A stretch of DNA of 64,000 bases from Variovorax paradoxus (GCF_030815855.1 NZ_JAUSXG010000001.1:1984001-2048000); one strand, 5' to 3'. Numbered from the stretch's first letter, positions 19,161-26,905 are shown. Numbers and translations are program-made. Notes: generated by a model from the letters alone, not told the origin.

Positions 19161-19475
19161 GTCGCTTTCTTCCTTACAGCCTTCGCGGGTGCAACCGCGG
19201 TCTTGCGCTCAGCGGAAACCTTCGGCGCGAGCGCGCCCGCTGCCTCAACGTGGGCGATCTCGGCCCGCAATCCATCGAAGTGCGCCGACGTCCACTCGAC
19301 GGCAGGCCCGGATTCGAGGCCAGCAAAGATGGCTGCTCGAAACTGCTCGCGCGCCAAATCCCGCCGGATGAGGTCACGCATGTATTCGCTCGCATTTCCA
19401 TAACGGCGATCCGCGACCTGAGCATCCACAAACGCCTTCATTTCGTCCGGAAGGGAATATGTTCATCGTCGTCAT
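19157..19475 (-). pseudogene. ParD-like antitoxin with N-terminal frameshift
   Basis: From 19441 down, the frame encodes MKAFVDAQVADRRYGNASEY, then MRDLIRRDLAR, the ParD ribbon-helix-helix. The beta-strand that contacts DNA (MTTMNI, then SLPDE) is found just upstream in a different frame, starting at ATG 19475. One surplus A in the AA at 19456-19457 separates the two. Without that base the protein would be a normal ParD of about 105 residues. Initiation at 19441 would give a protein lacking its DNA-binding strand. Confidence 0.78.
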
Positions 19476-19495
19476 GGACAACACTTTGACGTGCG

Positions 19496-19512
19496 ATGGC
19501 AAACTTTGCCAT
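19496..19512. promoter_or_regulatory. Palindromic operator of parD-parE pair
   Basis: ATGGCAAA-C-TTTGCCAT is a perfect palindrome with 8-bp arms, 20 bp upstream of the ParD start at 19475. This is the expected place for antitoxin autorepression. Confidence 0.6.
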
Positions 19513-19632
19513 AGGCCGGATTGTGCCGGCGGCCGCGGCTGGCGCCGTTGTAGCTTGGTCGGCATGCGCTGGACCTCTTCGCCTGCCCTGCACAGGTCAA
19601 GCCGCAGTCTTCGTCCGAGATGCCCATCGCCC

Positions 19633-20025
19633 TCATCTGCGACGGATCGCTTCGCGCTTCTCGCCGACGGCGCGCGCACCGATCACGCCTTTGCCCCGGC
19701 GCGCCGGAGCCTTGCCCAGATCGCGGGCGAGAGCGACGGCTTCTTCGCGCGTGTCCGAAATGAAAACGGACCTGATCACGTCGTTCACTCTGGTTTGCCA
19801 GCCGCGACCGCCAGACTTCAGTGCCTCCAGGACGTCGGCATCAAACCGGATCGTGGTCGATACCGTCGGCGTTTCTTTGACAGTGCCCGCCGGCCGACCG
19901 CGCTTTCGTGCCCCGATCTGCTCGGGCGTGTGCACGGCAGCATGTTCGCCGCGCTTCATCTCTCCGATGGACTGGAGCAGATCCTTCTCGAATTGCACCA
20001 TTTCCTTGTCAATCTTTGGCATCAA
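19633..20025 (-). CDS. Antitoxin with BrnA-like C-terminal domain
   Basis: A 130-residue protein. The first 45 residues (FEKDLLQSIGEMKRGEHAAV) resemble the N-terminal extension seen in HigA-type antitoxins. Residues about 55-95 (VSTTIRFDADVLEALKSGGR, GWQTRVNDVIRSVF) match the BrnA ribbon-helix-helix. The gene overlaps by 17 bases the end of a RelE/HigB-like toxin fragment. Toxin-first order matches both brnTA and higBA loci. The mixture suggests a hybrid pair. Confidence 0.75.
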   Translation of the reverse strand: MMPKIDKEMVQFEKDLLQSIGEMKRGEHAAVHTPEQIGARKRGRPAGTVKETPTVSTTIRFDADVLEALKSGGRGWQTRVNDVIRSVFISDTREEAVALARDLGKAPARRGKGVIGARAVGEKREAIRRR

Positions 20026-20185
20026 GAGCCTCCTTCAGTTTCAACAGGGCGGCGGCGGGGATGTTGTCGAACTTGGCCTTCACGTAGATGAGCAGCAGCA
20101 CAAGATCGCCCTGTTCTTTGCGATTGAAATAGATCACGCGGGCGCCGCCCCACTTGCCGATACCGGCGCGAGTCCAACGAATAAC
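20009..20185 (-). pseudogene. HigB/RelE-like toxin, N-terminus lost
   Basis: About 56 codons survive: RWTRAGIGKWGGARVIYFNR, then LVLLLIYVKAKFDNIPAAAL. This is the C-terminal half of a HigB/RelE-type toxin. Upstream sequence changes abruptly into an IS3-type orfA remnant, so the front of the toxin gene was removed by the element. The antitoxin that follows is left intact. Confidence 0.72.
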
Positions 20186-20422
20186 TATAAATATAAGGTG
20201 CAAGATTTATTTGTCTCTGCAGGAAATAACGCCGCCTTCGGCAACCCTCGTCCTGACCGGGTCATCGCAGCCTGGCGCACCCACTTGCGCCGCACGTTCT
20301 CGTCCGCATCGAGGTCATCCACCAACGTGCCTGCCTCCGGCTTGAACTCGCGGCTGAATTGCCTTCTCGCTGCCATGAACCACCTTCGATTTCGTTTCAC
20401 AACTTGACAAGGTGCCTTTGAA
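20185..20422 (-). mobile_element. IS3-family orfA remnant with left end
   Basis: From ATG 20376 the minus strand encodes ARRQFSREFKPEA, a short deletion, then DADENVRRKWVRQA. This corresponds to the orfA at 24755 (TRRQFSREFKLEA ... DVHENVLRKWVREA). The upstream 46 bases also match that element's leader (TTCAAAGGCACCTTGTCAAG here, TTCAAAGACACCTTGTTAAG there). Only the left end is present and it points right. Confidence 0.78.
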
Positions 20423-20924
20423 GTTGGCACAAGCCCGAGGACGTGAATGGGACGGGCCAGGTCGACTGAGGCGACCGGCGCGAGGGCGGCTTTCGTCGCA
20501 TCGAAGAAGGGCGCGGCGCTGCCTGCATTCATGGCAGTTGTGTCACGAGCTGTGTCACGTTTTCGTCCCGCGGTAGCCCTCGTGAAGCGGACGCATCCGA
20601 AACGGCTGCTGCGCGTGGATCCGCGCCGACCCTTCAGCGTGGGCGCCCGGTGCTCGGGCTGGGCCGAGAACGAGGTCCTTTCCCCAGACCGTCGCCTCGA
20701 GTCTGGTACTGATGCGGCGTCCGATCTCCCAGTCCAGGCCAACAGTTCGGTATTGACCCTGCCAGCGGCCCGCTTGCCGAAAAAGCCACCACGGAATCGC
20801 TGCTCCAGCGCTGCAACACCTCGATCCGGCCATGCTGCCGCGCTCGGGATCGCGATTCGATCCTCTGGCGCCCTTTCGGCCGAAGCCGAGTTCGCTTTGC
20901 GGCGCGACGCGTGGAGAATGCGAG
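20423..20924. other. Gap before winged-helix gene
   Basis: No gene could be assigned. A minus-strand frame near 20.67-20.82 kb (WWLFRQAGRWQGQYRTVGLD) looks protein-like and could be a fragment of an outer-membrane or enzyme gene, but it has no clear start or family. Confidence 0.3.
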
Positions 20925-21386
20925 ATGACTTCCCCAATCTCTGCTCCCCTCGCCCCGGATCCTCTCGCCGTTCTGCGCGCGGTGGCCCGCATGGATCTGT
21001 CTCTCGGCATCGCCATCAGCCAAAGCCTGGGGCGACCCGTTGTCGAGGATCTGGCGGAACTGCGCACGCGGGGCTACGTCCGAGAAGTTTCCAGTCCCCG
21101 GCACGACGGAACGCCAGGCCATCTGCACACGATCACGGTGCAGGGGCGCGAGGCGCTGCAAAGGCAGGACGCGCAGACCCCGTCCGCGCCCGTGCCAACC
21201 CTCGGACCCAGGCCTCCACTGCATCGCGAAACCTACACCGGCAGCGAGTTGCGCCCCTTCACCGGACGCGCGGGATCCATGGATGCGATGAAGTACCCGA
21301 GCCGCGTCGGTAGCCAGTTGCGCTATCCCGGCGACGATGGCAGCGAGCCTGGCCGCAAGGACGTAAAACCACCGCGCAAGACTTGA
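20925..21386 (+). CDS. Hypothetical protein with winged-helix-like N-terminus
   Basis: A 153-residue protein. Residues about 10-80 (LAVLRAVARMDLSLGIAISQ, then VVEDLAELRTRGYVREVSSP, then TITVQGREAL) have the spacing of a MarR/winged-helix domain. The C-terminal part (RETYTGSELRPFTGRAGSMD, then MKYPSR) is an unstructured tail. ATG 20925 is chosen for the GGAGAATGCGAG leader 1-12 bases upstream. It lies in the block that leads to the mobilization genes, so an element-encoded regulator is likely. Confidence 0.6.
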   Translation: MTSPISAPLAPDPLAVLRAVARMDLSLGIAISQSLGRPVVEDLAELRTRGYVREVSSPRHDGTPGHLHTITVQGREALQRQDAQTPSAPVPTLGPRPPLHRETYTGSELRPFTGRAGSMDAMKYPSRVGSQLRYPGDDGSEPGRKDVKPPRKT

Positions 21387-21469
21387 GCCCATCCGAGTGC
21401 TCCGTTGGAGCCGCGGCTGCATCGGACTGATGGCCGGCAGAGGCCTGAGCGTGATGCCAGTTCCTGACG

Positions 21470-22018
21470 ATGGCCGCTCACGCTCGGCGGGGGCGCCGAG
21501 GGCAAGGAAAGGGCAAGCGCAAGGGCCTGCTGACTTCCATCCAGGTGGGCCAGGTTTTTGCGCCGGGCGGCGGCCGACGCATCGGGCCGCAACTGCGGCC
21601 GATCCACCAGCACCTGAACCACTCCACGTGGTCGCGGCAGCCTGTCGCGCGCGGCGCAGACATCCGCATCGCGGACCGGGCGGCGCTGTTGTCGCAGGCG
21701 ATCGCCGAGCCCTCGCTTTGGATGCCTCTGAAGATCCTGGAAGGGGCAGGGCGGGTGAAGGCGCCAGAAGCAGGGCAGTTCGTGTTCTTCGGCCTGCAGC
21801 GCGGAAGCCTGGCCCACACGCTGGCCAGCTTCCGTTCAGGTGATCTGCCGGTGTCCCCTGCCCAAGGCATTGAGGACGGAAAGCTCGAAGTCCTGGCGAT
21901 CCTGTCTGGGCCGGTCTTCTTGTCGATGACCGAAAGGGCGCTGCGGCGGCGGGACATCGCGGCTGCGGCTGCGGCCACTGCGGCGGTGCGCCGTGGCTGT
22001 GCCTGCGTGCGGACCTGA
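21470..22018 (+). CDS. Hypothetical protein, family not recognised
   Basis: A 182-residue frame with high third-position GC along its whole length, which argues for coding. The N-terminus is very basic (ARRGRRGQGKGKRKG). The centre reads VGQVFAPGGGRRIGPQLRPI and IADRAALLSQAIAEPSLWMP. The end is Ala-rich. No family was recognised. Its position between a winged-helix gene and a parB stub suggests element backbone. The start is uncertain. Confidence 0.45.
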   Translation: MAAHARRGRRGQGKGKRKGLLTSIQVGQVFAPGGGRRIGPQLRPIHQHLNHSTWSRQPVARGADIRIADRAALLSQAIAEPSLWMPLKILEGAGRVKAPEAGQFVFFGLQRGSLAHTLASFRSGDLPVSPAQGIEDGKLEVLAILSGPVFLSMTERALRRRDIAAAAAATAAVRRGCACVRT

Positions 22019-22076
22019 TCGCTGTCCTGCTGGCGCAGTGCATCCGCCTGCGCCTGTTTCTGCAGCTTCCCGATCC

Positions 22077-22304
22077 GTTTTCGTGGTACCGACTGCCGCG
22101 AACTACTTCGGCCATGTCAGCAAGGCGAAGGCGCTCGAAACCGTGGCAGAGGCGACCGGCGAGCACGGCACGCCGCTTGTGGCGGTGATGAAGAAGACCG
22201 ACGCTGCAGCGTACTGCGCCCGCCGGTTGGAGGGCACGCGTTGGCTCCCCTCTCCGCTGCGCCCGCTCGCGGCGGCACCACGCCATGGAGAGGAAGAGGC
22301 GTAG
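22077..22304 (+). pseudogene. ParB-family C-terminal fragment
   Basis: The frame encodes VVPTAANYFGHVSKAKALET, then MKKTDAAAYCARRLEGTRWL, then PSPLR. This is the conserved C-terminal segment of large plasmid/ICE ParB-type proteins (PT-NYxGxxxKxxxLxxV ... LKKxxxAxxAExxLAGTxWLPxPLR). The nuclease/CTP-binding and helix-turn-helix parts are missing. It is followed by an 18-bp palindrome and a terminator. Confidence 0.65.
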
Positions 22305-22366
22305 CCGGTAGGTAGGCGGCTCGATCTCGTCTCTCGTGCCCCTCGATGCTGGTTTGGCTGTTTTCT

Positions 22367-22384
22367 TGTTCGGCATGCCGAACA
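22367..22384. repeat. 18-bp perfect palindrome, copy 1
   Basis: TGTTCGGCATGCCGAACA reads the same on both strands and occurs again at 23080-23097. TGTT/AACA ends recall parS centromere sites, and the parB stub is only 63 bp away. A repressor site is the alternative. Confidence 0.7.
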
Positions 22385-22402
22385 TCGAGGGGTTGCCGCG
22401 GG

Positions 22403-22432
22403 GCCCGCCATAGACGATGGCGGGTCTTTTTG
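22403..22432 (+). terminator. Strong rho-independent terminator
   Basis: CCCGCCAT (22404-22411), loop AGACG, ATGGCGGG (22417-22424), then TCTTTTTG. It closes the transcript containing the parB remnant. Confidence 0.85.
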
Positions 22433-22646
22433 TTCCTGTCCTCATGTTCCTTTTTTTCGATGCGACGGAGTGACCGGAGGGGTGGACCGGTCCGACCCGG
22501 CGAGGGGGCTCGGATGCGCCTCGAGCGCGCACGCGATCAGGGAGGGTGGTGAGAGGGCGAACATGGGATGCCGAACGTGAGACGCAGAACGCAAAGTCCT
22601 TGTGCGGCTATGAGGGCAGGATAGACTGACGTCAGACATTGTTTAC

Positions 22647-22661
22647 TGCAACGGCGTTGCA
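22647..22661. promoter_or_regulatory. Inverted repeat at the mobC start codon
   Basis: TGCAAC (22647-22652) and GTTGCA (22656-22661) flank GGC and end immediately before the ATG of the mobC-like gene. A second palindrome CTGACGTCAG lies at 22626-22635. MobC-type proteins often repress their own operon, and the nearby oriT would be expected in 22.44-22.66 kb. Confidence 0.45.
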
Positions 22662-23243
22662 ATGACCAAGACCTCTCGAACCAGCCGCGTGATAGGTACC
22701 CGGGTGTCGCCCGAAACGAGGGCGCGGTTCGCCGTGCTGGCCGCGCGGCATCACCTCAGTGCGTCGAATCTGCTGGCGAAGATGGTCGACGAAGTGCTCA
22801 AGACCAATGGCGACATCTCGCCAGGCTCGGGCGGACCGAGATCCCCATGCGAATCGGAAAACAGCGTTGGCCTGGCGGACCGCATCACGCTGCGGCTTCG
22901 CAATGGCGATCGCGCGCTGGCGGCGCAGCGCGCCCATTCCCGTGGGATGAAGACCGGCAGCTACCGGACCATGCTGATCCACAACCATGTCCGTGACGCG
23001 GCCGTGCTGCCGCCGAACGAACTGGACCAGATCAAAGTGACCGGCGCCCGACTGGCCGCGTTGGGGCGGCAGCTTCGAATGTTCGGCATGCCGAACACGA
23101 TGCCGGCGCCGATGACACCGGACCTCAGCGAAGCGATCGCGCGGGTCCGGCAGGAAGTCGAGGTGGCACGCGAGGCCGCGGCCGCCATCGTGCGCCGCAA
23201 CCTCATCAGCTGGGAGACCGGCGAAGGGAGCTGCCATGCCTGA
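22662..23243 (+). CDS. MobC-like mobilization accessory protein
   Basis: A 193-residue basic protein. The N-terminus (SRVIGTRVSPETRARFAVLA, then SASNLLAKMVDEVL) is ribbon-helix-helix-like. The central part (LRNGDRALAAQRAHSRGMKT, then YRTMLIHNHVRD) and the helical region ELDQIKVTGARLAALGRQLR resemble MobC/plasmid relaxosome proteins. The gene overlaps the relaxase gene by 8 bases. A role in bending and opening oriT for the relaxase is inferred from this arrangement. It contains copy 2 of the 18-bp palindrome in codons for MFGMPN. Confidence 0.65.
   Translation: MTKTSRTSRVIGTRVSPETRARFAVLAARHHLSASNLLAKMVDEVLKTNGDISPGSGGPRSPCESENSVGLADRITLRLRNGDRALAAQRAHSRGMKTGSYRTMLIHNHVRDAAVLPPNELDQIKVTGARLAALGRQLRMFGMPNTMPAPMTPDLSEAIARVRQEVEVAREAAAAIVRRNLISWETGEGSCHA
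23080..23097. repeat. 18-bp perfect palindrome, copy 2
   Basis: TGTTCGGCATGCCGAACA, identical to 22367-22384 and 713 bp from it, inside the mobC-like coding region. Confidence 0.7.
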
Positions 23244-24342
23244 ACAGACGGTGCGCTTGGGCCGAAGCAGCCGCGGCTCCACGGGTGCGCCGCGCGACAT
23301 GACGCTGGACATCGTGAGCTACGGTCGGCGAGGGCCAGGTGGTCAGCTCCGCTTCGGCGCCGACCAGATCGCACAGATCCAGCGCACGGTGGGGCGTACG
23401 CCCGAGGTGATGGTGAAGGTCTCCGGCGGCGGGCGGGACATCGGTGGTGTCGAGGCCCACCTGCGCTACATCGGCCGTCACGGCAGGGTGCCGATCGAAA
23501 CCGATGAGGGGCTGGCGCAGCAGGGCCGGGGTGCAGCCAAGGAGATCACGGCCGACTGGCAGCTTGAGCTTTGCAGAAGCCAGCACAAGCCGCGACCCGC
23601 TCCGGGGCAGAAAGACACGCGTGCGAAGTTGGTCCACAACATCGTCCTGTCCATGCCCGCCGGCACGCCACCGGAAAAAGTACTGGCCGCCGCACGCGTC
23701 TTTGCGCGCGAGAACTTCGCGCTGCAGTATCGCTATGCCATGGTGCTGCACACCGATCAGCCGCACCCGCACGTGCACCTGGTGGTCAAGTGCGAACACG
23801 AGTTCGAGCCCGGCAAGCGCCTCTACATCCGCAAGGACACGCTGCGCCAGTGGCGCGAGCAGTTTGCCGCGCTGATGCGTGAGCAGGGCGTGGCGGCCAA
23901 TGCGACGCCGCGGCAGGTGCGCGGGCAAGTTCGCAAACCCTATCGAGATCCGATCCATCATCGATTGCGGGCGTTGCGGGCCTTTGCGAAGTTGTCGCTC
24001 GCCGAGCGCGATGGATGTCGGGCGCCGAAGCCATCCACGGTGATGCGGACGAAGTTGGAACAGGTGCTGCGGAGCCTCAAAGCGGGGCGGGGCGCTCCAG
24101 ACGCGGGTCAGGCAAAGATGCAAGACACCCGCCAAGAGGTGTTGGCGGACTGGCACGCAACGGTGGGCATGTTGAGGAGACAGGGCGAAACGAGATTGGC
24201 TGCACAGGCGGATCGCTTCACGGAGCGCATGCCGGCGGTGCAGACCGATGATCAGCGGTTGGCGAATGGCTGGAGAGAGCAGGTGAAACACCAGACTTTA
24301 AGACCCAGCGATATCAAGTCACCGGGGCCAAAGTTCCGGTGA
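23236..24342 (+). CDS. Relaxase/mobilization nuclease
   Basis: A 368-residue relaxase. The metal-binding histidine motif is at residues 172-181 (HTDQPHPHVH). A candidate catalytic tyrosine is Y78 in GVEAHLRYIGRHG. These are followed by VVKCEHEFEPGKRLYIRKDT, typical of MobA-like relaxases. Family members nick oriT and carry the strand into the recipient. The protein is shorter than primase-fused relaxases and ends in a basic tail. It is coupled to the mobC-like gene. No coupling protein is adjacent; the only T4SS in the window is 31 kb away on the other strand. Confidence 0.82.
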   Translation: MPEQTVRLGRSSRGSTGAPRDMTLDIVSYGRRGPGGQLRFGADQIAQIQRTVGRTPEVMVKVSGGGRDIGGVEAHLRYIGRHGRVPIETDEGLAQQGRGAAKEITADWQLELCRSQHKPRPAPGQKDTRAKLVHNIVLSMPAGTPPEKVLAAARVFARENFALQYRYAMVLHTDQPHPHVHLVVKCEHEFEPGKRLYIRKDTLRQWREQFAALMREQGVAANATPRQVRGQVRKPYRDPIHHRLRALRAFAKLSLAERDGCRAPKPSTVMRTKLEQVLRSLKAGRGAPDAGQAKMQDTRQEVLADWHATVGMLRRQGETRLAAQADRFTERMPAVQTDDQRLANGWREQVKHQTLRPSDIKSPGPKFR

Positions 24343-24553
24343 GGTACCGCACGACTGTGGCAGTCGCGGCGGCCCATATGTCTGCTTCAGACTGAGGCCG
24401 TGTGGAAACGCAATTGGCACGCCAGTACGCCGAACACGAGACTTGAGGTCGCGTCATTGAGTCTGCTGGTGCCATTCAGCGTTTGTCGCCGCGTAACCGT
24501 GCTTCGCTCTGTTCATGATGTCTCGGACCACCTTCAGCGGTCTTTAAAAGGGC

Positions 24554-24700
24554 TCACGCCCTCGCCAGCTTCATCGCCTTCATCGTTCTGACCATGCCCA
24601 GGATGGCGATCACCCGCTCGAGGTTGTAAGCCAGCACGTGCAGGTTCATCTCGGTGCTGACGTGCTCCAGCGTCTTCGTCATGAAGTGCGTCCTGGGCTG
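24554..24700 (-). mobile_element. DDE transposase C-terminal fragment
   Basis: The minus strand encodes HFMTKTLEHVSTEMNLHVLA, then YNLERVIAILGMVRTMKAMK and a stop. This is the usual ending of IS1182/ISL-type DDE transposases (VSTEMxLHVLAYNxxRVxxILG). The fragment is cut by the left end of the IS3 element at about 24.71 kb. Confidence 0.7.
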
Positions 24701-24754
24701 CTGCCGGTTTCAAAGACACCTTGTTAAGGTGTGAAATGAAACCGGAGGTGGTTC

Positions 24755-25048
24755 ATGGGAACGAGAAGGCAATTCAGCCGAGAGTTCAAGCTTGAGGCTG
24801 TCAAGCTGGTGAAGGAACGAGGCGTGTCGATGGCGCAGGCTGCACGCGACCTCGATGTGCACGAGAACGTGCTGCGCAAATGGGTACGTGAGGCGACTGC
24901 GGACCCGAAGCAGGCGTTCCCTGGTCAGGGCGTGATGAAGCCCGAACAGGCTGAGCTGGAGCGTTTGAGGAAGGAGAACGCCAAGCTGCGCATGGAGCGT
25001 GATCTGTTGAAAAAAGCGGCGGCCTACTTCGCCAAGGAGTCGATGTGA
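24755..25048 (+). CDS. IS3-family transposase subunit OrfA
   Basis: A 97-residue protein with an N-terminal helix-turn-helix (RRQFSREFKLEAVKLVKERG, then DLDVHENVLRKWVREA) and a C-terminal leucine-zipper coiled coil (QAELERLRKENAKLRMERDL, then LKKAAAYFAKES). GGAGGTGG lies just upstream. It overlaps orfB by 4 bases; in this family OrfA and OrfB are joined by programmed -1 frameshifting. It cannot transpose alone because orfB is broken. Confidence 0.9.
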   Translation: MGTRRQFSREFKLEAVKLVKERGVSMAQAARDLDVHENVLRKWVREATADPKQAFPGQGVMKPEQAELERLRKENAKLRMERDLLKKAAAYFAKESM

Positions 25049-25448
25049 AGTTCGGCTTCGTCGCGAAACACCGAGGGACGTGGCCGTTGGCAATGATGTG
25101 CGAGGCGCTCGGTGTCCCGCGAAGCGGCTTCTATGCGTGGCTCAGCAGGCCCCGAAGCCAACGCAGTCTGGAAGACGAGGTGCTCGGCAGCCAGGTGCGC
25201 CAGAGCTTCCTGGGCAGCGACCGCACCTATGGCGCCCGGCGCGTGTGGCATGACGTGCTGGCACTGGGTCAAAGATGCGGATTGCATCGCGTTGAACGGC
25301 TCATGCGTGAACAGGCCCTGCGTGCGAGGCCACGACCGACGCCGAGGCTTGCCGCAAGACCGAGGCCAGCGCAGCGCTATCGCCGACAACGTGTTGGACA
25401 GTCAGTTCCAGGCTGATGCGCCCAACCAGAAGTGGGTGGCCGACTTCA
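25045..25448 (+). pseudogene. IS3-family transposase subunit OrfB, frameshifted and truncated
   Basis: It starts MKFGFVAKHRGTWPLAMMCE, then GVPRSGFYAWLSRP and DRTYGARRVWHDVL, the usual OrfB N-terminus. Near 25340 one extra base shifts the frame; the alternative frame continues RGLPQDRGQRSAIADNVLDS, then APNQKWVADF. WVADF is the first strand of the catalytic core, so the whole DDE domain is missing. Confidence 0.82.
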
Positions 25449-25800
25449 GTGTGCCGCAGCAAGCGGCGTGAGAGATGAGGGTATGGCCCCCCGCCATCGG
25501 CTTGCAGGAGCAGGTGGCAAACCACCATGAGCGGCTTGGGTCAAAAGCCCTAGTCGTGAGCGTCATGGAAAAGGTGCTCTTGAAGCATCAGGTGTGGATC
25601 AACGAAGACGAACAACAGTGAACTGCCGTTCAAGTGTCGAAAGCACTCAAATGACGTCGAAACCGGGGAGTGAAGTTGCCCCGGGAGAGGCTGGGACGGA
25701 ACCTGCTTACGGTCCCAGCGGCGTCCGGCATAGAGGCAGCGTGAGCGTGATCCGGGCTCTTGCGTTGAACTGCGGGAAAACCGGCAGCAGCCCATACGTC
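25449..25800 (+). mobile_element. Group II intron 5' fragment (domain I)
   Basis: It begins with the group II consensus GTGTG at 25449, exactly where the transposase coding sequence breaks off. It continues with GC-rich helical segments typical of domain I (AACCGGGGAGTGAAGTTGCC, then AGAGGCTGGGACGGAACCTG, and TTGAACTGCGGGAAAACCGG). No reverse-transcriptase frame and no domain V hairpin are present, so the intron is a dead 5' piece. The assignment rests on remembered sequence style, not on a covariance search. Confidence 0.5.
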
Positions 25801-25821
25801 GCAGCCTATTGAAAGCCTCGC

Positions 25822-25845
25822 CTCGCCGATTGGCGAGACCGTTTT
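25822..25845 (+). terminator. Possible terminator
   Basis: CTCGCC-GATT-GGCGAG stem followed after ACC by GTTTTC. A short stem; moderate support. Confidence 0.4.
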
Positions 25846-25972
25846 CTACCCATCAACTTGCTCCGGGCCTACATCGCCGCCCGTAGAGCCAGGAGTCCGC
25901 CTTGACATCGACCACTTCCCTTTTTCGACGCACCGTTTCGACAGCTCATCTGCGCAGCCCAGTCGCGACAAC

Positions 25973-26357
25973 TTGAATTCGTCCCTGCTCGTCGTGGCGA
26001 CGCTTCGGGTCGGTGACCGAGTGGTCACCGCCAACCTGGCCGTGTCGCAGGTTCAGCCGCAGGTGGTCGACAATCGGCCGCCCCAAGTCGTGAACATCAG
26101 TCCGCACCGTCGTGCAGGGCCGAACGGCCTCGTTCGCGACTGTGGAAGCCAAGGTCGATGCCAGCACACAGGCGCCAGGCGGCTTCAGCGTTTCGCAGCA
26201 CGTCTACTCGCAAACGCTGCAGGCCGACGCGAACGGAAACTTCTCGTTCAGCTTCTCGCCGAGGTTCCCGATTCCCGGCACACGCTATGAGGTGTCTCTT
26301 GTATCCACCAAGGCCGGGGTGGCGAGCGACTCCCGACTGACCCTTTACCAGCGCTAG
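25973..26357 (+). pseudogene. C-terminal part of an unrecognised surface or periplasmic protein
   Basis: One frame reads VATLRVGDRVVTANLAVSQV, then QPQVVDNRPPQVVNIS. The next frame continues TVVQGRTASFATVEAKVDAS, then QTLQADANGNFSFSFSPRFP, then GTRYEVSLVSTKAGVASDSR and a stop. One extra base near 26104 separates them. The strand-rich pattern suggests beta-sandwich repeats. There is no start or signal peptide, so only the end survives. No family was recognised. Confidence 0.5.
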
Positions 26358-26854
26358 TTCGAGGCCTGGAGATGGAGACTCAAGAAGGAGCCATCTTCAA
26401 CATAGCCGATTGCACCATCACTGCAGGCGCGGCACTGCTGGGTCTGGCTGAAATCAGACGGCACGGTTCGCTTGAACCAGATTCCTCCTTTGCTCTGAAA
26501 CGAGCCGGCTCCATTGCTGCAACAGTTGATAGGCACGCTGAAATGTTCGAAGGCATGAAGCGCCCACATGTCTGTGGCACCTCAACCCCCGGCCAGTAGC
26601 CGCAATCGAAAATACCGTCGGGTAGAAAAGGAACGGTGTACCAACGACAGCGTTCAAGGGCAATGGGTTGGCTTGACCTTCATCGGCAACCACATGCGAT
26701 TGCGCGCCGCCCCGAGTCCGTTCTGGGTTTGCATTGACAGTTTCCACCGACGCGTGGCGCACCATAAAAACAGTGCACGTTAATGAGGCGATCGGCTCCC
26801 TGTCACTGTGGCGAAAGATCACCGCTGGCGGATCTGAGAACTGGACGGCCGCCG
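26358..26854. other. Gap, nothing recognised
   Basis: Short frames on both strands without recognisable products. It ends at the IS2-like 3' remnant. Confidence 0.4.
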
Positions 26855-26905
26855 CTTAGGTCGAGCAGGCGCTACATTGCGAATAGCCTATGTCCGAATA
26901 CGGGC
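26855..26905 (+). mobile_element. Right-end remnant of IS2-like element
   Basis: The bases GTCGAGCAGGCGCTACATTG and those following match, in inverse orientation, the end of the complete IS2-like element at 41.5 kb. They include the last codons of its orfB (EQALHCE here, EQTLHCE there) and part of the terminal repeat. Confidence 0.75.

Larger units (their letters stand above)
24709..25448 (+). mobile_element. IS3-family element, 3' part replaced by intron fragment
   Basis: A left end matching the inverted remnant at 20422, an intact orfA and a broken orfB. It stops at about 25448, where a group II intron 5' end begins. No right terminal repeat of this element was found. Confidence 0.75.

Noticed and set aside
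20634..22532. 632-codon minus-strand frame
   Set aside because: Arg/Pro/Ser-rich translation; the plus-strand frames have better codon signal and a ParB-like segment.
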